A stretch of 52,867 nt of DNA from Flammeovirgaceae bacterium (GCA_013204595.1 JABMNK010000044.1:1-52867); one strand, 5' to 3'; positions 16,881 through 26,780 are shown, counted from the stretch's first letter. Numbers and translations are program-made. Notes: a model not told the origin generated them from the sequence alone.

Positions 16881-17483
16881 TTATGATTGCGAATGACGAT
16901 TTTTTAATTCTTCAATAATTTTTTTGAATGGGATTTCCTTGGCTTCTAAAAGGATCAAATAATGAAATAACAGATCTGCCGCCTCTCCCACAAACAACTC
17001 AGGATTATCATCTTTTGACTCAATAACCAATTCAACGGCCTCCTCTCCTACTTTTTGAGCGATTTTATTAATTCCTTTTTTAAATAGTGATGCCGTATAA
17101 CTACGCTCAGCTGATTGATCTTTTCTTTCTGAAATAATTCTTTCTAAATAAGTAATAAACTTGACTGGATCCTCATTGATTTCATTGAAACAAGTATCTG
17201 CTCCGGTATGACAGACAGGCCCTTTGGGATTTACCTTAATCAATAGGGTATCACGATCACAATCAGGATGCAGCGAGACTACGTCTAAATAATTACCCGA
17301 TGTTTCCCCTTTGGTCCAAAGTCTAGACTTGGTCCTACTGTAAAAGGTCACCTGACCCGATACAATCGTTTTTTCCAAAGCCGCTTTATTCATAAAAGCC
17401 ACCATCAATACTTTATCAGTTTGGGCATCTTGTACCACCGCAGGCACTAACCCATTTAATTTGGTAAAATCAAGTTCCATCAT
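16881..17483 (-). CDS. hisIE: bifunctional phosphoribosyl-AMP cyclohydrolase / phosphoribosyl-ATP pyrophosphatase
   Basis: A 200-residue fusion of HisI (residues 1-105) and HisE (105-200), catalysing steps 2 and 3 of histidine biosynthesis. HisI signatures: [18 protein letters not shown] and the zinc/metal cysteines in DCDRDTLL and [12 protein letters not shown]. HisE signature: [13 protein letters not shown]. Its ATG overlaps the hisF stop by four bases. Gene order hisH-hisA-hisF-hisIE is the classical distal his block; hisG, hisD, hisC and hisB are not in the window. Confidence 0.95.
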   Translation of the reverse strand: MMELDFTKLNGLVPAVVQDAQTDKVLMVAFMNKAALEKTIVSGQVTFYSRTKSRLWTKGETSGNYLDVVSLHPDCDRDTLLIKVNPKGPVCHTGADTCFNEINEDPVKFITYLERIISERKDQSAERSYTASLFKKGINKIAQKVGEEAVELVIESKDDNPELFVGEAADLLFHYLILLEAKEIPFKKIIEELKNRHSQS

Positions 17484-18235
17484 AGCCTTATAGGTATTTG
17501 ATTGGCCTGTAAATAATTCTTTAATTCCATAATGTCAATTTCTTTAAAATGAAAAATACTTGCGGCAAGCGCTGCATCTGCATATCCCGCTACAAAAATA
17601 TCTAGAAAATGTTCAATCAAACCTCCCCCACCTGAAGCGATTACTGGGATTTTTACATTTCGAGAAATCTCACGAGTGAGTTCGACCGCAAAGCCGGACT
17701 TGGTGCCATCATGATCCATTGACGTAAGTAAAATCTCTCCTGCTCCCCTTTCTGCAACTTGTTTTGCCCAATCTATTGTTTTCAAATGAGTCCTTCTAGA
17801 GCCTCCGTGGGTATGCACATAAGGCGTACCTGAGATGGTTCGAGAATCTATCGCAACAATAAGACACTGAGCGCCAAAGTTAGCAGCCAATTGATCTATG
17901 AGCTCGGGCTTGGCAACCACCGAGGAATTAATTGAAACTTTATCGGCACCGGCACCTAAAAGAGCTGAAACGTCTGCCACTGACGAAATCCCTCCCCCCA
18001 CGGTAAAAGGAATGGTCACTTTTTCGGCAACTGCCCTTACCAACTTAAGTAGCGTGGTGCGTGCCTCTAAGGTGGCACTTATGTCAAGGAAAACCAATTC
18101 GTCAGCCCCTTCATTGGCATAACGAACCGCCAACTCTACAGGATCTCCCGCATCACGCAAATTATTGAAATTTATGCCTTTGACAGTTCTGCCATTTTTA
18201 ACATCTAAGCAAGGAATGATTCTTTTTGTCAACAT
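17480..18235 (-). CDS. hisF: imidazole glycerol phosphate synthase, cyclase subunit
   Basis: A 251-residue TIM-barrel subunit that combines ammonia from HisH with PRFAR to give IGP and AICAR. The two catalytic aspartates are in [15 protein letters not shown] (N-terminal) and [12 protein letters not shown], with phosphate-binding GGGISSV and ASGGGG loops. Start codon overlaps the hisA stop by one base and the stop overlaps hisIE. Works as a complex with the hisH product two genes upstream. Confidence 0.97.
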   Translation of the reverse strand: MLTKRIIPCLDVKNGRTVKGINFNNLRDAGDPVELAVRYANEGADELVFLDISATLEARTTLLKLVRAVAEKVTIPFTVGGGISSVADVSALLGAGADKVSINSSVVAKPELIDQLAANFGAQCLIVAIDSRTISGTPYVHTHGGSRRTHLKTIDWAKQVAERGAGEILLTSMDHDGTKSGFAVELTREISRNVKIPVIASGGGGLIEHFLDIFVAGYADAALAASIFHFKEIDIMELKNYLQANQIPIRL

Positions 18236-18948
18236 TAAAATTTGGATAATTGATCTAAAGTAATGGTACCCTCGTAAATGGCTTTTCCAATAATGGCCCC
18301 ATGCATTCCCATATCTCTCAACTTTTCAAGATCCATTATGGTGGTTACACCACCACTGGCAATCAACTTGATCCCAGGGTAATTGATGAGTATACTTTTA
18401 TATAAATCAAAAGAGGGACCTTGCATCATTCCATCCTTGGTAATATCTGTGCAGATAACATATTGAATTCCTTGGGCAAGATAAAATGCGATAAATGCAT
18501 CTAAGTCAAGTTTGGTTGCTTCCAACCAACCCCCTACCATGATCTTTCGGTTCAAGGTATCTGCACCTAAAATTAAACGCGCTGCACCAAATTTTGCAAT
18601 CCATGAAATGAATGTATCAGGATCCTGCGCAGCAATTGATCCACCGGTCACTTGATATGCGCCAGAACTAAATACGGCTTCCAAATCTTCAATAGATTTA
18701 ATTCCTCCACCAAAATCCACCTTAAGATCGGTAGCCGAGGTAATCTCTTTAAGAACGTTTAAGTTCACCACGTGCTTGGCTTTGGCTCCATCTAGATCTA
18801 CCAAATGTAGGCGCTTAATACCCGCTTGTTCAAAAGACTTGGCCACTTCCAAAGGGTGTTCATAATAGATTTTTTTTCGATCATAATCACCCTTCTCTAA
18901 TCTTACACATTGACCCTTAATAATATCTATAGCAGGGATAATTTCCAT
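18235..18948 (-). CDS. hisA: ProFAR isomerase (phosphoribosylformimino-AICAR ribotide isomerase)
   Basis: A 237-residue TIM barrel opening the ribose of ProFAR by Amadori rearrangement. Key motifs: [15 protein letters not shown] (catalytic Asp), [23 protein letters not shown] (second Asp) and ASGGVTT. One base separates it from hisH. It is an ancient paralogue of both hisF and the trpF product encoded 3.3 kb upstream; because trpF is present, this enzyme need not be a bifunctional PriA. Confidence 0.96.
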   Translation of the reverse strand: MEIIPAIDIIKGQCVRLEKGDYDRKKIYYEHPLEVAKSFEQAGIKRLHLVDLDGAKAKHVVNLNVLKEITSATDLKVDFGGGIKSIEDLEAVFSSGAYQVTGGSIAAQDPDTFISWIAKFGAARLILGADTLNRKIMVGGWLEATKLDLDAFIAFYLAQGIQYVICTDITKDGMMQGPSFDLYKSILINYPGIKLIASGGVTTIMDLEKLRDMGMHGAIIGKAIYEGTITLDQLSKF

Positions 18949-18949
18949 T

Positions 18950-19531
18950 TTAAATTTTTAAAAAATTATCAAGGATTTTCATTCCTCCATCGGCACTTTT
19001 TTCTGGGTGCGGTTGAATGGCATAAAAATTATTTTTCCTCAAAGCAGCACTAAATGGTTTATTATAATCCGCTTTTGCGATCGTACTGGTACAAACATTC
19101 ACATAATAACTATGGACAAAATACAGATATTCATTTTCTTTCACTCCAGAGAACAGGCCACTCGCATCGTGCTGGACATTGTTCCATCCCATATGGGGTA
19201 TTTTAATCGTGCCCGTAAATCTTTTGACTTCGGCATCTATTATTCCCAACCCTTGGGTATTATTTTCCTCAGAAAAGCGACACATTAATTGCATTCCCAA
19301 ACAAATACCCAGTACAGGTTGCTTCAACTGTATGATCAATTGATCCAAGTTTCTTGCCCGTAAGTATTTCATCGCTGAGCTAGCCTCACCTTGACCAGGA
19401 AAGATCACCTTATCTGCCTTTTGAATGAGCCACTCGTCATCCGTAATCACCGGATCAACACCCAATCGATGTAATGCAAATTGTAGGGACTGCACATTGC
19501 CCGCATTGTATTTAATGATAACAACCGTCAT
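18950..19531 (-). CDS. hisH: imidazole glycerol phosphate synthase, glutamine amidotransferase subunit
   Basis: A 193-residue class-I glutaminase. The nucleophile elbow is LGICLGMQLM, and the catalytic His-Glu pair is in IQPHPEKS; the oxyanion region is FPGQGEASSA. It feeds ammonia to HisF. It begins the his block, 48 bases downstream of the aromatic amino acid hydroxylase. A weak -7-like TGATTTTG lies in that gap, so an internal promoter is possible but not compelling. Confidence 0.95.
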   Translation of the reverse strand: MTVVIIKYNAGNVQSLQFALHRLGVDPVITDDEWLIQKADKVIFPGQGEASSAMKYLRARNLDQLIIQLKQPVLGICLGMQLMCRFSEENNTQGLGIIDAEVKRFTGTIKIPHMGWNNVQHDASGLFSGVKENEYLYFVHSYYVNVCTSTIAKADYNKPFSAALRKNNFYAIQPHPEKSADGGMKILDNFLKI

Positions 19532-19579
19532 GAGGCAATGCTATTCTTTCTGTATTTCTACTTATGTTCAAAATCATTG

Positions 19580-20317
19580 TCATTGATTACTTGCTAGGGT
19601 ACCGGGAAACATCTCAAGCATCACTCGATCAATTTCCGGAATTGATTGATACAATTGCTCGTAAGAATTGATAACAAAATAAACGTCTTGAAAAACATCT
19701 TTGCGATAGCCAGTATTCATGATGTGCTGAATATCAAATTCATAACGCTTGGGCTGATCGGACAAACAATAAAAGGTCTCTCCTGCAGACGACAAAATTC
19801 CAGCTCCATAAATCTTCAATTGTTTGTGCTCACGAATCAAGCCAAACTCTACCGTGTACCAATAGACCCTTGATAGCATATTGATTGCAGCGTCATCACC
19901 GCAATACCTCAGGCCTATTTTGCTTAACTCCATAAGAAAATCAACAAAAAATTGATTTGTCAATAAGGGGACGTGAGCGAAAACATCATGAAACATATCC
20001 GGTTCTTTCAGGTAGTCCAATTCTTTCATTTTACGTAGCCAGGTAGTCGCTGGGAACTTTTTATTTGACATAAGCTCAAAAAATGTGTAATCAGGAACGA
20101 GGCCTGGTACGACCACTAACTCCCAACCAGTCTCCTTGATAAGAATGTGATTAATTTGATCAAATTTAGGGATTTCATCTTCATTGAAAGTTACTTTTTT
20201 CAATCCCTCCAAATGGCTGGTACTGGCTGACAAGGCTAATTGTTTTATCTGTCTTAAATACAATAAGTTCCAAACCTCAAAATCTTCTTGCTCGTAAAAT
20301 TCGTAATGCTGTTTCAT
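19580..20317 (-). CDS. aromatic amino acid hydroxylase (phenylalanine 4-monooxygenase type)
   Basis: A 245-residue catalytic-domain-only protein of the pterin-dependent, non-haem iron hydroxylases. The 2-His-1-carboxylate iron site is H110 and H115 in FHDVFAHVPLL and E157 in TVEFGLI. There is no N-terminal ACT domain, as is usual in bacteria. Most bacterial members convert Phe to Tyr (phhA), but a few use Trp; the substrate cannot be fixed by eye. Its position is notable: six bases after trpA and 48 before hisH, in a run of biosynthetic genes. This suggests co-transcription with trp, either for Tyr synthesis or for Trp hydroxylation. Confidence 0.88.
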   Translation of the reverse strand: MKQHYEFYEQEDFEVWNLLYLRQIKQLALSASTSHLEGLKKVTFNEDEIPKFDQINHILIKETGWELVVVPGLVPDYTFFELMSNKKFPATTWLRKMKELDYLKEPDMFHDVFAHVPLLTNQFFVDFLMELSKIGLRYCGDDAAINMLSRVYWYTVEFGLIREHKQLKIYGAGILSSAGETFYCLSDQPKRYEFDIQHIMNTGYRKDVFQDVYFVINSYEQLYQSIPEIDRVMLEMFPGTLASNQ

Positions 20318-20323
20318 TTTGAT

Positions 20324-21094
20324 CTAATCCTTTATCGCTGACACAAATGAACGAATCGCGTCATCTGAAGCATCTTGATTTAATTGATTGATAAACGCAC
20401 TGCCAATGATCGCTCCTTGAGCAAATCGACACGCATTATCAAAAGTCTCTTTATTTGAAATTCCAAATCCTATCAGTTTATTTGTCTTAAGATTCATCTT
20501 TTGGACTCGACGAAAATAATCTATTTGAACATCCGAAACAGCCTGCTTGGCACCCGTGATACTCGCCGAGGACACCATATAAATAAACCCTTTTGAGTAT
20601 TCATCTATTTTTTCAATCCTCACAACAGATGTTTGTGGGGTGATAAGAAAAATATTGAATAAATCATTTTGTTCAAAAAATACTTGGTACATTTCTTGAT
20701 ATTCTTGAAGCGGCAAATCTGGAAGAATCACCCCATCAATACCCACGTCCTTACAATCTACACAAAATTGCTCGATACCATATTGCAGAATAGGATTGAT
20801 ATATCCCATGAGAATAACCGGAATTTTAACATATCTCCGTAGTTCTTGAAGTTGATTCATCAATACTTTTAGGGACATCCCCCCCTCCAAAGCGGTTTCA
20901 GAAGAATTCTGAATGGTTGGTCCATCAGCTATTGGATCCGAATAAGGAATGCCAATTTCAATGATATCTGTGCCAGCTACTTCTAATGCCCTAGCAATCC
21001 GCAGCGTGTCGTCAGCTCTAGGGTATCCTGCTGTAAAATAGATATTCAGCACCCCCGATTTTTTTCGAGCAAAAAGTTCGTCTATTCTATTCAT
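20324..21094 (-). CDS. trpA: tryptophan synthase alpha chain
   Basis: A 256-residue TIM-barrel subunit splitting indole-3-glycerol phosphate into indole and G3P. Catalytic Glu is in DIIEIGIPYSDPIADGP and catalytic Asp in DGVILPDLPLQE; phosphate loops are SSASITG and GFGISN. ATG 21094 lies one base after the trpB stop; the longer frame up to 21142 would only overlap trpB. Final gene of the seven-gene trp block. Confidence 0.96.
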   Translation of the reverse strand: MNRIDELFARKKSGVLNIYFTAGYPRADDTLRIARALEVAGTDIIEIGIPYSDPIADGPTIQNSSETALEGGMSLKVLMNQLQELRRYVKIPVILMGYINPILQYGIEQFCVDCKDVGIDGVILPDLPLQEYQEMYQVFFEQNDLFNIFLITPQTSVVRIEKIDEYSKGFIYMVSSASITGAKQAVSDVQIDYFRRVQKMNLKTNKLIGFGISNKETFDNACRFAQGAIIGSAFINQLNQDASDDAIRSFVSAIKD

Positions 21095-21095
21095 C

Positions 21096-22289
21096 TTAAT
21101 ATTTTCCCCATTTGATATAGGTATCCAAATCCTTATCTCCACGACCAGATAAGTTAATCACCACCACCTTGTCTTTAATGGCTATTTTGCTCAAAACAGC
21201 TATCGCATGAGCCGTTTCAATTGCGGGTATGATTCCTTCCAATCTGCTCAATTCAATCCCTGCTAACATCGCCTCTTCATCAGTGACCGCACAAAACTTG
21301 GCACGTCCTGAATCAAATAAATGGGCATGAATGGGCCCGATACCCGGATAATCTAGTCCTGCAGATATAGAATAGGGCTCAATTACTTGACCATCCGCTG
21401 TTTGCATCAATAACGTCCGGCTTCCATGAAGCACACCCTCTGAACCTAAAAAAGTAGTTGCCGCTGATTTATCTGTGTCAACGCCTAATCCGGCCGCCTC
21501 TGCTGCAACCAATTGAACTTGCGGTCGATCTAAATAATGATAATAGGCGCCGGCAGCATTGCTTCCACCCCCGACACAAGCAATGACCATGTCTGGATTT
21601 TCAGTACCAATTTGTTCTTTTAGTTGCCATTTAATTTCTTGACTTATAACAGATTGGAATCGTGCCACCAAATCTGGATACGGATGTGGACCTACGACGG
21701 AGCCTATGATATAATGCGTGTCGGTTGGATGATTAATCCAATGCCTCATCGCTTCATTAGTTGCATCTTTTAACGTTTGACTTCCTGATTGTGCCGCTCG
21801 TACTTCGGCACCAAGTATTTTCATGCGCTCCACATTGGGTCGCTGACGAACCATGTCCACTGCACCCATATAAATGATGCATTCCATACCCATTAAAGCA
21901 CAGACGGTGGCCGTGGCTACGCCATGCTGCCCAGCACCCGTCTCAGCGATGATTTTCTTTTTGTTCAATGCTTTTGCCAGTAATATCTGACCGATGGTGT
22001 TGTTGACTTTGTGCGCTCCTGTATGGCAAAGATCTTCTCGTTTGAGATAGATTTGGGACTGATACTTTTGTGAAAGTCGTTGCGCCAAATAAAGCGGCGT
22101 TGGACGTCCGACATAGTCCTTCAATAAGTAATCAAACTCTTTTTTAAATGATGGACGATGGATAATCTCTAAGTAATTTTCCTGTAGTTCCAACACATTA
22201 GGAAGGAGCATCTCTGGAACAAATGCGCCCCCGAATTTTCCATAATAGCCCCGCGCGTCAACGTTGTAGTTCTGCCTATTTATACCCAT
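21096..22289 (-). CDS. trpB: tryptophan synthase beta chain
   Basis: A 397-residue PLP enzyme joining indole and serine. The PLP lysine lies in [20 protein letters not shown], the phosphate-binding loop is [10 protein letters not shown], and [10 protein letters not shown] and RTLLMQ are conserved. It is a TrpB1-type sequence that partners TrpA. Start overlaps trpF by ten bases. Confidence 0.97.
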   Translation of the reverse strand: MGINRQNYNVDARGYYGKFGGAFVPEMLLPNVLELQENYLEIIHRPSFKKEFDYLLKDYVGRPTPLYLAQRLSQKYQSQIYLKREDLCHTGAHKVNNTIGQILLAKALNKKKIIAETGAGQHGVATATVCALMGMECIIYMGAVDMVRQRPNVERMKILGAEVRAAQSGSQTLKDATNEAMRHWINHPTDTHYIIGSVVGPHPYPDLVARFQSVISQEIKWQLKEQIGTENPDMVIACVGGGSNAAGAYYHYLDRPQVQLVAAEAAGLGVDTDKSAATTFLGSEGVLHGSRTLLMQTADGQVIEPYSISAGLDYPGIGPIHAHLFDSGRAKFCAVTDEEAMLAGIELSRLEGIIPAIETAHAIAVLSKIAIKDKVVVINLSGRGDKDLDTYIKWGKY

Positions 22290-22894
22290 AATTTTTGTAA
22301 TTTTTGTACCAATCCGATATCCTTAATGGCCGGTGAAATTTCCACTTTACTATTTACGTCTATTCCGGCAAATGACGCATTCTGGATTAAATGCAAATTT
22401 TTAACATTCTCTGACGATACTCCTCCACTTACTAAAAAGGGGGTTTGAATCGGAAAGTTATCTAGGATATTCCATTGAAATTGTTTTCCTGAACCTCCGT
22501 ATTGCTCACTAAACGTATCAAACAAATACATCTCTACGAACGTTGAAAAAGCGTTTATGGCATCCAATGGCAATTGATCATGAACCCTAAACACTTTTAT
22601 GATTTTGACGCCAAGCGCGTGCACGGCCTGTGCATATTCTACCGTTTCATCGCCATGCAATTGGACGTAATCTAGTCCGTGCTTTTGAACAATCGAGGCT
22701 AGATCATTCAAAGATGCATTTACAAAAACGCCTACTTTTTTTGTTTTACCAAAATCTATATTTCCCAAATTCAAATCACCTACATACCGCACAGATGCTG
22801 GATAAAATATAAAACCCATTAAAGCTGGTTTGAGTTTCAAAACGGCTCTAATATTATCGATATCCCGCATACCACAAACCTTAAGTATACTCAT
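22280..22894 (-). CDS. trpF: phosphoribosylanthranilate isomerase
   Basis: A 204-residue TIM barrel performing the Amadori rearrangement of PRA to CdRP. Signatures: KVCGMRD (catalytic Cys), [29 protein letters not shown] and the late catalytic Asp region SGVDVN-like [11 protein letters not shown]. Overlaps trpC by four bases and trpB by ten, consistent with tight translational coupling. Confidence 0.95.
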   Translation of the reverse strand: MSILKVCGMRDIDNIRAVLKLKPALMGFIFYPASVRYVGDLNLGNIDFGKTKKVGVFVNASLNDLASIVQKHGLDYVQLHGDETVEYAQAVHALGVKIIKVFRVHDQLPLDAINAFSTFVEMYLFDTFSEQYGGSGKQFQWNILDNFPIQTPFLVSGGVSSENVKNLHLIQNASFAGIDVNSKVEISPAIKDIGLVQKLQKLWV

Positions 22895-23679
22895 GACATC
22901 ACCGTTTTAATAAAGCCATCACAAGTTGACCCTGGATCTTCAGATCGCATAAAATGTTCCCCGATCAGGAAGCCTTCAAAACCATAAGTCATCAGTTCGG
23001 ATACAACCCTTGGATCATCTATACCGCTCTCTGAGACTTTCAAAAAATCCTGCGGTATCTGAGCTGCTAACGATTTTGATACAGAAATATTTGTTTCAAA
23101 CGTGGTTAAATTCCTGTTATTAACTCCCAATAAGTCAATGAACGGATTGATGCTCTTTTGCAATTCCTGCTCATTATGGACTTCCAATAACACCTCCATA
23201 CCCATGGTTTTAGCAAACTCCCCTAGCATTCTAAGTTTGTTGGGAGGCAACACAGCGGCAATCAAGAGGATGACATCTGCACCAATAGATTTGGCTTCAA
23301 TAATTTGATATTCATCTATGATAAAATCCTTGCGCAAAATCGGACAAGAATGGAGTGATCTGGCTCCTGCTAGGTCTTCACTTGCACCTCCAAAATATTC
23401 CATATCAGTCAAAATAGACAGCCCGGCGGCACCTCCTTGTAAATAACCCGTCGTTGCCTCTTCGATGCTTATCTGATTATTAATCACTCCTTTTGAAGGG
23501 CTTTTTCTTTTAAATTCGGCGATTATTCCCACCTGAGCCATTCTTCGGATGTTTGAAACTAGTGAGCAGGGCTTTCTTTCAAAATGAAGGGAACCCTCCA
23601 ATACCTGCACGGATCGCAATTCTTTGCGTGCCAAAACTTCCTTTTTCTTACTGATAATAATGGTTTCCAAAATATTCAT
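22891..23679 (-). CDS. trpC: indole-3-glycerol phosphate synthase
   Basis: A 262-residue TIM barrel closing the indole ring from CdRP. Visible motifs: FKRKSPSKG (catalytic Lys), SILTDMEYFGGASEDL, LRKDFIIDEYQI, GVNNRNLTTF and SESGI. Start is ATG 23679, four bases after the trpD stop; the frame extends upstream to 23757, but that part overlaps trpD and is not typical of the family. Confidence 0.96.
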   Translation of the reverse strand: MNILETIIISKKKEVLARKELRSVQVLEGSLHFERKPCSLVSNIRRMAQVGIIAEFKRKSPSKGVINNQISIEEATTGYLQGGAAGLSILTDMEYFGGASEDLAGARSLHSCPILRKDFIIDEYQIIEAKSIGADVILLIAAVLPPNKLRMLGEFAKTMGMEVLLEVHNEQELQKSINPFIDLLGVNNRNLTTFETNISVSKSLAAQIPQDFLKVSESGIDDPRVVSELMTYGFEGFLIGEHFMRSEDPGSTCDGFIKTVMS

Positions 23680-23683
23680 ATCA

Positions 23684-24676
23684 TCAACTATTGAGCCGTA
23701 AGAATTTGGTAAAAGTAGCCTTCGCCCTACCAGACAAAAGTGATTCCCGCGCCTCATACACTCCTCGTTCGAATGGAATTGACTTTATGGTTGCAATGCC
23801 CAAACCTGCATTGGCTACTACCGCATGATTTTGGGCATCAGTGCCTTTATTATCCAATACATCAATAAATAATTTTGCAGAAGCCTCGATATCTTTTCCT
23901 CCAGCAAGGCTAGAAGCTTTTAAGTAGGGCAAACCCAATAAATCAGGTGATCCAATGGCTTCCTCTTCTTTTGAGATGTATTTGAAATCCCCAGTTAAGG
24001 AGACCTCGTCATATCCGTCTAAGGCATGAATAATGAGAAAATTTTTATCCGTATTTTGATATAAGTAGCCATATAATCGTGCCAATTCCAAATTGAAAAC
24101 CCCCACCATTTGATTGGCTGGGAAGGCTGGATTTACCATGGGCCCCAACATATTGAAAAAAGTTTTTACTCCCAACTCTTTTCGGATTGGCGCTACATTC
24201 TTCATCGCAGGATGAAACAAAGGGGCGTGCATAAAAGCGAAATTACTTTGATCAAAACTTTTCATGATTTGACCAATGTCGTTGGTAAACCTACAACCGA
24301 CGTATTCCAATACATTTGATGATCCACATACAGATGAAACACCATAATTGCCATGTTTGGCCACCATATATCCTGCTCCGGCGACAACGAAAGATGCCAA
24401 TGTCGAAATGTTAAAAGTATCTTTGCCATCGCCCCCCGTACCACATAAGTCAATAGCATTATAATCTTGGGCAGGCACTTTCACACATAGCTCTAACATG
24501 GCGTCACGAAACCCAGTGAGTTCGTCCACCGTGATATTTCGCATTAAAAATACGGTCATAAAAGCAGCTATTTGACTATTATTATAAGCACCTGACGCCA
24601 ATTGTGTCAGAATCTCACTAGCTTCAGCCTTGTCAAGTGATTGATAACTAAATAATTTATTGAGGATATGTTTCAT
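23684..24676 (-). CDS. trpD: anthranilate phosphoribosyltransferase
   Basis: A 330-residue enzyme transferring phosphoribose from PRPP to anthranilate. Core motifs: DLCGTGGDGKDTFNIST (PRPP site), KHGNYGVSSVCGSSNVLE, FAPLFHPA-like FMHAPLFHPAMKN and RKELGVKTFFNMLGPMVNP. ATG 24676 overlaps the trpG stop as ATGA. It is a stand-alone protein, not fused to the glutaminase. Confidence 0.96.
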   Translation of the reverse strand: MKHILNKLFSYQSLDKAEASEILTQLASGAYNNSQIAAFMTVFLMRNITVDELTGFRDAMLELCVKVPAQDYNAIDLCGTGGDGKDTFNISTLASFVVAGAGYMVAKHGNYGVSSVCGSSNVLEYVGCRFTNDIGQIMKSFDQSNFAFMHAPLFHPAMKNVAPIRKELGVKTFFNMLGPMVNPAFPANQMVGVFNLELARLYGYLYQNTDKNFLIIHALDGYDEVSLTGDFKYISKEEEAIGSPDLLGLPYLKASSLAGGKDIEASAKLFIDVLDNKGTDAQNHAVVANAGLGIATIKSIPFERGVYEARESLLSGRAKATFTKFLRLNS

Positions 24677-25251
24677 TTTCCAGAAAGTTCTAACCAATTG
24701 TGAATCATTTTTTTTCCGTATTCAGACATGATGGATTCAGGATGAAATTGGACACCGTGCAGATTATAGTCTCGATGCTTGATAGACATGATACACCCAT
24801 CTTCGTCCATTGAGGTAAGGACCAGTTCTTGAGGTAAATTTTCATTTGATATGGCCCAAGAATGATACCTACACATTTTAAACTTACTTGGTATATCATT
24901 GAATAAAAAATCCGATCCAGTGACGATGATATTCGTCACTACACCATGATATACCTCTTTTAAATTATAAAGTCTCGCTCCGTATGTTTCACCGATTGCC
25001 TGATGACCAAGGCATACTCCCAAAATACTTTTGCGCGACCCATATTGCTCAATTAATTTGGGCATAATCCCAGCATCCCTTGGTAAGCCAGGGCCTGGTG
25101 ACAATAAGATACAATCATAATTATCCACCTGATCAAGGTGAATTTTATCATTTCTATAAACCTCCAAATCATTGGAAAGACCAAAAGACCTTAAAATATG
25201 CACCAAATTAAAGGTGAAGCTATCGTAATTGTCTAATACCAATATCTTCAT
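24673..25251 (-). CDS. trpG: anthranilate synthase component II (glutamine amidotransferase)
   Basis: A 192-residue class-I glutaminase. DNYDSFTFNLVH at the N-terminus, LSPGPGLP oxyanion loop, nucleophile in LGVCLGHQAIGE, and His-Glu in VQFHPESIMS. Supplies ammonia to TrpE; position between trpE and trpD (four-base overlaps on both sides) favours the Trp rather than the folate (PabA) role, though such proteins can serve both. Confidence 0.94.
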   Translation of the reverse strand: MKILVLDNYDSFTFNLVHILRSFGLSNDLEVYRNDKIHLDQVDNYDCILLSPGPGLPRDAGIMPKLIEQYGSRKSILGVCLGHQAIGETYGARLYNLKEVYHGVVTNIIVTGSDFLFNDIPSKFKMCRYHSWAISNENLPQELVLTSMDEDGCIMSIKHRDYNLHGVQFHPESIMSEYGKKMIHNWLELSGK

Positions 25252-26654
25252 CTTTTCTTTGAATTCAATTCAGCCGCCTCCATCGCTCGCTCTAACGCGG
25301 CAAGCTTATTGTAAACTTCCTGAACTTCACTTTCTGGTTTTGACTTTGCCACAACCCCGGCACCTGCCCTGAAAATCAACTTTCTCCCACTACTAAGAAA
25401 AGTCCGAATCATGATCGCATGATTAAAACCACCGCCAAAATCCATAAAACCAATGGCTCCTCCATAATAACCACGAGAACTTTTTTCATATTGATCAATG
25501 AGCTCCATCGCACGATATTTAGGTGCCCCAGACAAAGTTCCTGCAGGAAATGTACTCGCCACTATGTCCAATTCATTGGAATTGGGTCCCAATTTACCGG
25601 TAACCTTGCTCACCAAATGAATCACATGGGAATAATACTGAACCTCTTTATACGTCTCAACAGCCACCTCTGAAGTGAATTTGCTCAAATCGTTTCGCGC
25701 GAGATCCACCAGCATGATGTGTTCTGCATTTTCTTTTGGATCATTTAAAAGTTGTCTTGCCAAATCCGCATCTGCCTTATCATCCCCTGTTCTTTTAAAG
25801 GTTCCAGCTATTGGATAAATAATCGCTTCTTGAGTGTTGATCACGATTTGAGCTTCTGGAGAAGATCCGAATATTTTGTAAGCCCCGTAATCAAAATAGA
25901 ACAAATAAGGTGATGGGTTAATGGATCGCAAAGCACGATAAACCTGAAATTCATCTCCTTTGAATTCGGACTCGAACTGTCTAGAAAGAACTACTTGAAA
26001 AACATCCCCAAGATTGCAATGTTCGATCCCCTTTTTTATAACTTCCAAAAATTCATCATCCGAATGATCCGAAGAAATACCTCCTTGGCGCTCAAATGAA
26101 AAAGAAGGCGTCGTTTGTTTATGCAAAAGCTCAATGATTTCATCTATTTCGGAATCAGGCTCCTCTAAATACGCTTCGATTACATGACATTGATTTTTAA
26201 ACTGATCAAACACGATGATATATTGAAATAACCCATATTTAATCTCAGGAATGGGTTTTAAAAGACCTTTTTGACTACTCGTTTTTAAGTCTTCAAAATA
26301 AGTCACAGCATCATAAGTCATATAGCCAAAAAGTCCCGTCTCACTGTATTTTACATTATTCCTTTTATAACCAAATGAATCTTTAAAGCTCTTTAATGCA
26401 CTTAAGGGGTCTAAATTGATTTGTCTTTTTTCTTCACCAGGATACCTGACAATAGTTTGACCTTGAAAAGTTTCAAAGGTGGACAAAGGATTGCAGCATA
26501 TATAAGAATAGCTGTTCTCCTCTCCATGATAATCAGAACTTTCAAGAAGCAACACATTGGCGTATTTATCACGCAACTTCAAATACGCCGAAACTGGCGT
26601 AATGGTGTCAGATAAAAAATGCTTTTCGCGCGTTTTTAATAAATATTTTTTCAT
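25248..26654 (-). CDS. trpE: anthranilate synthase component I
   Basis: A 468-residue chorismate-binding enzyme that forms anthranilate. C-terminal catalytic motifs include GDVFQVVLSRQF, SPYLFYFDYG, GSSPEAQIVI, IAGTFKRTGDD, DPKENAEHIMLVDLARNDL and GTLSGAPKYRAME. The N-terminal LLESSDYH corresponds to the LLES motif that binds feedback inhibitor Trp, so allosteric control is likely. Start is ATG 26654; an upstream in-frame TTG (26664-26666) falls inside the T-tract of the attenuator terminator. First structural gene of the cluster, preceded by trpL and the attenuator. Confidence 0.96.
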   Translation of the reverse strand: MKKYLLKTREKHFLSDTITPVSAYLKLRDKYANVLLLESSDYHGEENSYSYICCNPLSTFETFQGQTIVRYPGEEKRQINLDPLSALKSFKDSFGYKRNNVKYSETGLFGYMTYDAVTYFEDLKTSSQKGLLKPIPEIKYGLFQYIIVFDQFKNQCHVIEAYLEEPDSEIDEIIELLHKQTTPSFSFERQGGISSDHSDDEFLEVIKKGIEHCNLGDVFQVVLSRQFESEFKGDEFQVYRALRSINPSPYLFYFDYGAYKIFGSSPEAQIVINTQEAIIYPIAGTFKRTGDDKADADLARQLLNDPKENAEHIMLVDLARNDLSKFTSEVAVETYKEVQYYSHVIHLVSKVTGKLGPNSNELDIVASTFPAGTLSGAPKYRAMELIDQYEKSSRGYYGGAIGFMDFGGGFNHAIMIRTFLSSGRKLIFRAGAGVVAKSKPESEVQEVYNKLAALERAMEAAELNSKKR

Positions 26655-26664
26655 TTTATTTTTC

Positions 26665-26693
26665 AAAAAAAAAGCCTGCTGTGAACAGCAGGC
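26665..26693 (-). terminator. candidate trp attenuator terminator
   Basis: On the minus strand GCCTGCTG-TTCA-CAGCAGGC forms a perfect 8-bp GC-rich stem (26674-26693), followed directly by nine T (26665-26673), the form of an intrinsic terminator. It ends about ten bases before the trpE ATG and follows a Trp-rich leader ORF. Two further AT-rich hairpins lie between leader and terminator: ACAAAT/ATTTGT (26726-26742) and TATGTT/AACATA (26695-26712). I could not identify a strong antiterminator that sequesters the GCCTGCTG arm. Confidence 0.85.
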
Positions 26694-26723
26694 CTATGTT
26701 TCTTTTAACATACAACGTAGCGC

Positions 26724-26780
26724 TCACAAATCTGAAATTTGTAAATAGAGCCACCACCAATATGTTCTTGTCATTTTCAT
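26724..26780 (-). CDS. trpL: trp operon leader peptide with Trp-Trp-Trp
   Basis: An 18-codon ORF reading MKMTRTYWWWLYLQISDL, ending in TGA 31 bases before the terminator stem. Three consecutive TGG codons (26751-26759) in an 18-codon ORF directly upstream of trpE are the hallmark of a ribosome-mediated attenuator: a ribosome starved of Trp-tRNA would stall there. The last six codons overlap the first AT-rich hairpin (26726-26742). A second in-frame ATG at codon 3 could also serve as start. The leader peptide itself needs no other function. Confidence 0.85.
   Translation of the reverse strand: MKMTRTYWWWLYLQISDL

Noticed and set aside
26664-26666. TTG as start of trpE
   Set aside because: It lies inside the T-tract of the attenuator; ATG 26654 fits the family's N-terminus better.
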